A stretch of DNA of 64,000 nucleotides from positions 1-64,000 of the forward strand of contig JAJVDF010000234.1 in the NCBI GenBank assembly GCA_022410635.1, given 5' to 3'. This DNA is from Tretioscincus oriximinensis. Taxonomy: Eukaryota > Chordata > Lepidosauria > Squamata > Gymnophthalmidae. A model generated the notes under the pieces. The model did not search any database, was not told where the DNA came from, and saw only the letters and a list, made by a program, of their open reading frames with translations. This document shows, piece by piece, positions 39,501 to 48,500 of this stretch. Within the stretch, counting starts at the first letter, position 1. Each line of letters begins with the position of its first letter. The position numbers were made by a program, and so were the translations under genes.

Positions 39501-42500
39501 ATCTGTAAAATATTCTTACTGAACGAGACCTTCAATGCCACAAGTAAAGATTTATTATAGCAGAACGCTTAAATGCTAAAGGAAAATTATCTTTTAATCC
39601 CAAACAAGAGGCAAAATTGTTAATCAAGTAAAATATTTTAATCTAAAGCCTTTGCTCCAGTGGCAAAATAATTACTAAAGCAAAGTATTTTAATTAAAGG
39701 AAGGCATTTTAATACTAAAGGAAAATATTTTTTAATCCAAGGCATATGATTCAGTACCAAAATATTTAAATACCAAAATATTTAAGTACCAAAATATTTA
39801 AATATGATCCAGTACCAAAATATCGGCCCGGTAAAGTAAGCCTGGGTGCCCAGCTCTGCCAGGCGAGGGCTTCGGAGAAGCCCGTCTTGGCTTCTCCTAT
39901 ACCTTGCCACCCCGCCCTAAATCTTCGGTGTAGAGCCTTGGAGGCTCAGATCGATGCCTTTAATAAATCCGATCCCACTGGCTCACCTCTAGAATGACGT
40001 CTCATGGCCTGGTGGAGGTCTGGCACTGACTGATGTGTGGTGGAACAGCAGTCCTTTGTCCACAGGGCCACACGGCCGAGCCGAAAGNTGGCAGCTGCTT
40101 GGTGGGTGAGCACAAGGGAAATGTGTGTCTCCCTCATGTGTCACCAACACGCACGTTACTCCCCAGTCGCCAGGAAGCTGCATCACTTNCCGCTGCCCAC
40201 TTCCTGAGCAGCGAGAAGAAGGTGGGCTTCCTTTACCATCTCCCTCCTTCCTCCTTCAGCAATCTTGGGCACTGCTACATTCGCGGCAGTAGCCGGCATA
40301 GTCCTATTTTTCCCAGTAGTAGATGTGTAAATGTATTTGAAAATATTCTGTAACATTTTTACTTTCTAATTATACATTACTGAAATATATGGAGTTGTAA
40401 TAACTGATCATTTGCTAAAATCCTAATCTCTGATTCCTCAGCATCTGGCGAGTTGATTGAAGCTTCCTCCATTGAACTACTTTTCAACTATTTTTAAATA
40501 TAATTTAGCATTACTAGTGCATGACAGTGTAAATCTGTTTATATACAAGAGTTTGGTTTCTGCATGGGTCTTCTCATAGAAGGGGGAAATATTTTTGTAT
40601 TTGAATGTTTTGTTTTCTGAAAAATTAACTAGTAACACTCTTGCACATTTAATTTAATCTTGGGGGGGAAATAATGAAAAAAAGATGTGCAATTGTTTTT
40701 CATCATTAGTGAGTACCTGATATGAAACTCCTTTGATACAATTTCATAAAGTTCAGTGACAGGCATCAATTTCTTTGTATGCTTTCTAATGATTAGCCTG
40801 TTCTTTAAATATTGTATTAATATATAATTTTACTTCAGAACAATATTAAAACTGGCCCAAACATTCCACTGCAACCTACAGGTAGCTTTCACCAATAAAT
40901 ATAGAAAGGGTTTGGAGATAAGGGGATAATTGCATAGTAGAAAGGAATAGTTTACCTCTTCCCATCCCAGCAATATACAAAATGTGTAATCTTTTTTCTC
41001 CAAGAAATAGATGACATTCGTTTCTATAAGAAGGACTTCACTTCACTTTCTGTATTTTGATAGATTATCTGATTTTTATAGCTCAGACTGAATGAGTTCT
41101 GAAACTGAGACCTGCTGTTAGAACCCTGGGATTTTTGTTTTTGACAGTCTCAGTTTACCATGTGTCTGTGAATACTTGTATTTTACTGGTGCATGCAAAC
41201 TTTGTTAATGTAGAAAATGAATTGATTAATATATTGATCCATTTTAATATTGATGATTTGTGTTTTTTATTACCTAGGACTTCCTTCACTTAATATTGGA
41301 AAATATCCCACAGTTAAAACAGTAAGTGAGAATAGAACATACTAGATATCCAAAATTTGATTTGAGTCAAGAATCCTCTAAGATAAATATGTTTATATAC
41401 AGTAGATCCCTTCCCTATGTTCAGATATTGTTGTTTTAATACGTTGATTTTGTTTTTACTGTTAACCACNCTGAGGCTATTGAGTATANGGCTTTAGAAA
41501 TGTAAATAAATAAACATAACTATATCTATATCCTATCTATATATATTGATATTTTCCCCAAAATTGAAATATTAGAACTCTTTCAAAATATTAGTTACCT
41601 ATGGCCAAGTATGCAACTTCTCCAGCAAAATGCTGTACCTGTTTCCTGTTGGAAGAAGTCTGGGTTATGTAAAAGATACTGATCTTGCATTTATGTGATG
41701 TGGCTTTAAATCAGTGCAGCAAATTTGCTTCTGCCTATCTGTTCCTGTCCATTTCTTCCATTTATTGTTTACTTTTGATGAATATGTGTCATCTNAACCA
41801 CCCATACATTCTTCTTAAAAGTGGCTGCCATATCCTTGGCAAATGGATATCAAAATGCCATGTCCTTGGAATGAATATCAAAATGCCACTCAATGAAAGC
41901 TTCTGCAATGAGACTGAACCCCAGTGCACTGCCAGCTATGCATACCAATTTAAGCCTCCACACTCCGGTATCCCTGTAGGATAAGGAAAATGCCAGAAGG
42001 CTAAAATCAGCCTCCCAGTTTTCTATGGGATAGAGCTATTTCAAGAATTAGTAACCTCATAGTTAATCTTATATGTGCATGGTTGTTTATAACAAAAGTA
42101 AAAATGGATTACCCAAGACTGAGTGCCAAATACTTTTTTACTGAAGGCAATTCCAGAAGATTGAGTAGATTTGATCAATCACTGAAGCATCAAAACTTCT
42201 GCAATCCCTTCTCCCTGTCCTTCAAGAATCTTAGGACTTTCTGAACTGTGTTTTCGTACATCATTAACATGGGAATCCCAAGAGTTTGGAACATGAAGGT
42301 GTGCCTTCTGCATACTTGATTAAGCTACAGTGGTCTGTCAGTAGACCTCAATATTAAAGTGCACTAGTGATCCAAATCAAATGCCTCTTGATCTGTGGAA
42401 CATGAACCAGGTAACGATGGGCAGGGTCAGATTTAGGCTGTATTTTGCCTATGGGCTGTAATTTACTTACTTACTTACTTTATTTATTTTACTCCCCCTC

Positions 42501-45500
42501 TTCTCTCAGCTACTTTGGGTTTTAGAACAATAAAAGCAATAATAAAAATTAATATCTTCTTAGTACTACCAGTAACTATATTTTTCCTAAATATGGCCCT
42601 GACGATGGGACATGCCACCAGGAGGTAGGGTCTCCTGTATTCTGCATTAATGTGCAGAAGGAAGACCCTCCGCTAACTTTCTAATCCTTCTTAAGTAGCA
42701 GTGCAAAAAAGTGAGTTGTATCTATGAGTCTCTTGCCCTTCCTTTGGTAAAAGGCAGAAAGAAAGGTTTGGGCACCTGGTTCCTCAGATTGAAAAGAAAT
42801 TTACCTAGCATTATTGTAGATTTTAGAAAATAAATAGGATCCCAGTTGTGGTATATCAGAAAATTAAGATACTGATTTACACTTCCCGCATTAAGCGAGC
42901 AACTAACTTGTAACAGGCAGTTCAGTAATATACAGTTGAGATTTTTGGATAAAATCCACTCTCTTTCTCATTTACCGGTAGTTATATGATTTAGCTTTGG
43001 ATAAGGAGACCAGATTGGCATCTTAGAATGTGCCAGAATATTTAGTTTGCAATAAAAATCTTGTAAACATGTTTATTAAAACTTCATTAAATATGGGCAA
43101 GATTTTAATATTTTGATCATTTATAGCTAGGAATATAGAATGCTGCCAGATTTATGTACCATGAGAAGATAGAGATTTCTGCCAAAGCTAACTGAATATT
43201 CTATATATTTAAACCATACTTTCATTTGATTAATAAACTAATTTCAGTTTGTAGCAGCATAATATGGTGGAAGAGCTCCTTTGTCCTTTGAATATAGAAG
43301 GAATTCATAATAGTCAAATATTGCATTTACTATTGGAATTTAAACCCATATTCAAGTACATAGGCCAGAATCCTAAAAGACATATGTCTAAGTCTGCAAG
43401 CCATTGACATTTTAAATGTTTTCTAAGCAGACCTACATGGCAAACTTGCTTCTAAAACCAAGGGGAATTTCAAAAACAGTTTGAGATATGAAATAAAGAT
43501 TTGTTGTTGTTTTTGTAAAAGTGTGATTGATTTTTTTGGATTTTTGCCAGGATGTTTACTCAGCTTTTTGTTTTCAAACAAAAGCTAAAGGAGGATTTTT
43601 CCCCCCTGAAAATGTATCTAGCATTTCTAACAGTGGCGGTTGGCCACTGTGTTTGTGGCGTTCAGCAAACACTCAGATATTAAAATCAATTATAAAATCT
43701 CCTTTCATAGAGCAGCTGCCAAAAAATCCAAAAGCTCCAGGCAATTTTTTTAATTGGCAAAAGGGGTTGCCATTCCCTGAATCAATGGGAGGGTTGCCTA
43801 GGAGAGGCTACAGACTCTCTCTCAGTTTCCGTAGAGGTGCCATTTTGTATTGACATTCAACTTGCAGACTGAGAATGAGACCGGTCAGTGCCTGAATGTG
43901 CCTCCTTCCAGCTGCTTTCCTAACTTTGCCGAGGCTGGAGGAACCTGCGCCCCCTCAGCCCCAAACTGCACCAGCCGCCACTGATTTATAATCACCTTGA
44001 AAGATTCCATATGAACTTGCATGTTTGCCAACTTTGCCGTCAATGTCTGAGAGTCAGCCTTTTCCATAAGTAACTTTGCATTTTGTCCAGTTAATACTTG
44101 CTCAGTAAATAATGGTTTCCTCCCATTTAATTTAACCAATCTCTGATGACAGGTTTAGAAGAGAATGTTCTTATAAATTTAGTAGAAGAGTAGATCAGTT
44201 ACTGAGTAGATGGAGAAGCCCTAAAATGTCACACTATATCCCTGTGGAGCCAGGTGCCTAGATGGCAGTTCAAGTAGGAAGGAATCCAACATTGTTAGTC
44301 TGCTGTAGGGCAGATGGGGAAACATTACAATTTCATCCAGTCTGACTTCTAGCTGCAGTCAAATAATAAAATTATTGCTTGGATTACAGTTGGAGGAAAT
44401 CTAGCATTGGTGGCCTGCTGTAAAAGCCCTACAGTACCATTATCTCTTCCTCTTGTTACATCATCCCCATTTAAAAGCGTTTGTATGGAAAGAATTTACT
44501 TTATTCATTATGTTTAATGTCATCCTCTTGTGTTAAGTGTATACATAGGAAAAGTAATAGCAAGAGAGAGAAAAACAATATACACTGACTGCTGTTTTTT
44601 ATTTTACTATTTGGTTGTAGCTTTGAATAAATGGTTATGTTTGGATTTGGCAGCAGTCTTTCTTGTCGCCTGTGTATGTTCTCAAACCATAAAGGTTTGT
44701 AATTGTGGGAACAAATCATCCCAAAGTTTAGATGTATGAGCCTTTTCTGGTTTATGGCTTAGAGTAGGGACCTCAACATAAGAACATAAGAAAAGCCATA
44801 CTGGATCAGGCCACAGCCCATCAAGTCCAGCACTCTGTGTCACACAGAGGCCCACCAGATGCACCTGGACAGTCCGAACAGAGGAAAGCAAAATATGCAC
44901 CTGTTCATGACTCCCTGCAAATGAAATCCCAGGAGACCCGCCTGTTGCTCCATCCCAGAGGCAACACCCAGACATCCATCCTAGTACCCATTTATACACT
45001 TGGTGTCCATAAACCTGTCTAGTCCTNTCTTGAAACTATCCAAGCTGTTAGCTACCACTACCTCTTCAAGAAGTAAATTCCACAGGCCGATGACCCTCTG
45101 CGTGAAAAAATACTTTCCTTCGTCTGTTCTCACTTTTCTACCCAACAGTTTTAAGGAGTGCCCCCTGGTCCTAGTGTTGTGGGAGAGAGAAAACATGTTT
45201 TTCTATTCACCCTGTCCATCCCATGCATGATTTTGTACACTTCAATCAGATCACCTCTCAAACATCGCCTTTCAAGGCTGAAAAGGCCCAGACGTTGCAG
45301 CCTTGCTTCGTAAGGGAGGTGCTCCAGACCCTTGATCATTTTGTTGCCCTTTTCTGCACCTTCTCCAGTTCCAAAATATCCCTCTTGAGATGTGGTGACC
45401 AGAATTGAACCCAGTATTCCAAATGTGGCCTCACGATTCCTTTCTTAATTATCCCCAACATGGAATTTGCCATTTTTGCTGCTGCTGCACACTAGGTTGA

Positions 45501-48500
45501 CATTTTCATTTAACTGTCCACCAACACCCCAAGATCCTTTTCTTGCTTGGTCACAGAAAGGTTGGTTCCCATCAGGTGGTAGGAGTAGTTGGGGTTCTTT
45601 GCCCCAATATGTATGACCTTGCATTTGCTTAAGTTGAAGTGCATTTGCCACTTTGATGCCCACTCACCCAGTTTCAATAGATCACTCTGGAGTGCCTTAC
45701 AATCATTTTTAGTTTTCACTACGCTGAACAGTTTAGTGTCATCAGAAAACTTCACTATTTACCTCGGCATCCAGATAATTTATAAATATATTGAAAAGCA
45801 AGGGTCCCAGTACAGATCCCTGGGGTACTCCACTTCTTACCTCTTTCCACTCAGAGAACTGTCCATTTAATACTACCCTCTGCCAGCAGTCTGGTTCCAT
45901 CTTGGTTCAAGTGCAACCTGTCCCTTTTGAACAGGTATGGTCTGTCCCAAATGTCCCCCAGTTCCTGACAAATCTAAATCCTTCCTCAAGACACCACAGC
46001 CTCATCCACGCATTGAAGCTTCTAATCTCTGCCTGCCTAGATGGTCCTGTACATGGAACAGGTAGTATTTCAGAAAATGCTTCCTTGGAGGTCCTGGATT
46101 TCAATCTTCCACCTAGCAACCTAAATTTGGCTTCCACGACTCCCCACTTGGCTCTCCCAATGTCGTTGGTAACATGTACCACAACCCCTGGCTCCACCCC
46201 AGCACTGTCTAACAGCCTATCTAGATATAGCGTGATGTCCGCAACCTTAGCACCTGTCAGGCAAGTTACCATGCGGTCATTACACCCATTGCACACCCTC
46301 CTCTCAATATGCCTGACAATTGAATCACCCACTACAAGAAGCCCCCCTCCCTCCACCCGTGAAGGACTATCCTCGGTGCAAGAGGATACCGACACATCTT
46401 CTAAGGAAGGGGTCCCCACTGAGGGAAGCTGTCCCTCTCCCTCACTCTGATATCCTCTCTGCCTGAGACCCCTGTTCTCCAAGGCAGCTGGAGGGCTGCA
46501 CTCCCGGGAGTGGGATGCTCCTGCATCCCTGGAGGTCTTGTCCTGATGCCTATTTCTGTCTCTCTGCTTCTCCAGGTCAGCTACCTTGGCTTCAAGGGAA
46601 GAAACACATTCCCTGAGAGCCAGGAGCTCCTTGCACAGAACACACACCCATGAGTTCTCACCAGCAGGTAGATTGTCATACATCTGACACTCAGTGCAAA
46701 ACACTGGGAAGCCCCCTTCCCCCTGCTGGCTCTCTACCTTCATTCCTAATATATTTATAATTTACATTTATTACTATTAAAACTCTCTTCTGTTTCAAGA
46801 TCCTTTAGTTATGGTTATAATCTAAGATATTTTTAGTAAAAAATAATTATTTTATTGTAGGTTACCAAAAGTTGATGTTGGGACATGCAGTGGTTTGTAC
46901 CAGCATTTGGATGGCAGGAGCCATTCAGTTCCTTTTCCTTCATGTTGCATTTAAAAATGGTTGAATCACAATCAATTTTTTGGTTTGTTAAATTTTACCA
47001 AATTCGAACAATAGCTTATTGTGCTGATATGTTTCAACAAATCACAGTTATGATCAATCCCAGTTCAGAATCTGGGCATAATTCGAAATTAAATTAAAAA
47101 ATAAAGCTCACAAACAAATTAAGTTAATTCTTCAGGACAGAATTTCCAGAGTGGGAAATTCAAATTGCTGCCAAAAGCCAGCAGCGACAGCAGGAGATTC
47201 ACAGCGATCTTCCTCAAAGCCATGTTGTCCAACCCTTTTGGGCTTCTCTAAGGGGATCACCCACCTTAGATTTACATAACTGAAAATCTGAACAAACCAG
47301 AGATTTTTTTAAAAGGCCTCACAGCATGGTCCTCACTCTGCAGGGGCTCGGCTCAGCTGCTGCTCCTTCCCTGCCCTATGCAGCTATTGAAACAGGACCG
47401 AAATGGGGCTGGTGAGCAGGGAGAATAGCAAAGTTATTCACTTTGCTTTTCTTCAAAAATATGTATTTTCTCCCAGTTGAGATGGAGCCTAAAGATGATA
47501 TATTTGCCAGTAAGCAAACTCCACTTGTCCAATCATCCTACCATTTTCTTTTCCATTCTGTACATCCAGGGCCCTATTTTTGTTTAGCTTATTTATATAG
47601 CGCTATCAGTGTATGATGCCTCTGGGCAACAATTTTTTTTAGCTGCGCCCCCCTCCGCCCCTGGCCGGGAGTTTTCCAGCAGGAAATCTTTTTAAAAATA
47701 AATAAATTATGTTTATTTTTACTGGGGTGAGTGGGGTACCAGAGTCTCCTAGCAGTGCTGTTGTGAATTTTATTTATTTATTTATTATTGATGGAGGTTG
47801 CCTTCAGGAGTTGGCCTTAATTGCCAGAGCCTCCTACTGCTGACACCCCCACCCATTTCTTCTACTCTGGGCTGCAGCCCCTTTTGCCCCCCTAAATATG
47901 GGACTGTGTAAATATGCGTTCATATGTTGGCCCAGAGATATTCTTGGAGAATAGATTTCATACAGGTAGGGGGGAAGTGTTACTGAAAGCAAAGGAGGCT
48001 AATCAGTAACAATTTAGGGATAGTACGAGCAATGCAAAAGGAAGAGGACTCTCCTAGGTCCATTGTTCTTGGACTCAGGAATGCTGATTAACCTTATAAC
48101 AAAATGAAGCCATAGCGTGATTGATACACTTTTTTTGGCCAGACAGATGCTATGGTACTATGATTGATACATTTTGATGATGATATTGTAAATGTTTGTA
48201 ATGTTCTAACCACTTTGCCTCGCTTCATACACAGATCAACAGACAGAAATTCTCTACCTTTAATCAATGTCCCATGCATGTTCTATTTTATTCAATATAA
48301 TCTGCTGCTGCCCAGCTACGTTGTTTTTAGTTACACACAAAAGGCCTTGTCTGCCTGTGTAGAACACCCCTACCGATAGCAACCGATAACCCAGAAGTCT
48401 TCCTTACTTTCTGATAGATGTAAATGCCCATTCTCTCTAAAGGAAACTCAAGGAGGAGGGGGAGGAGGAGAATAAGAAAGAAGAAGAAGAAAGAAGAAAG

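Noticed and set aside
45791..46450. 219-codon plus-strand open frame
   Set aside because: It lies antisense to the CR1 ORF1 frame at 45907-46743, which has recognised esterase and coiled-coil motifs.
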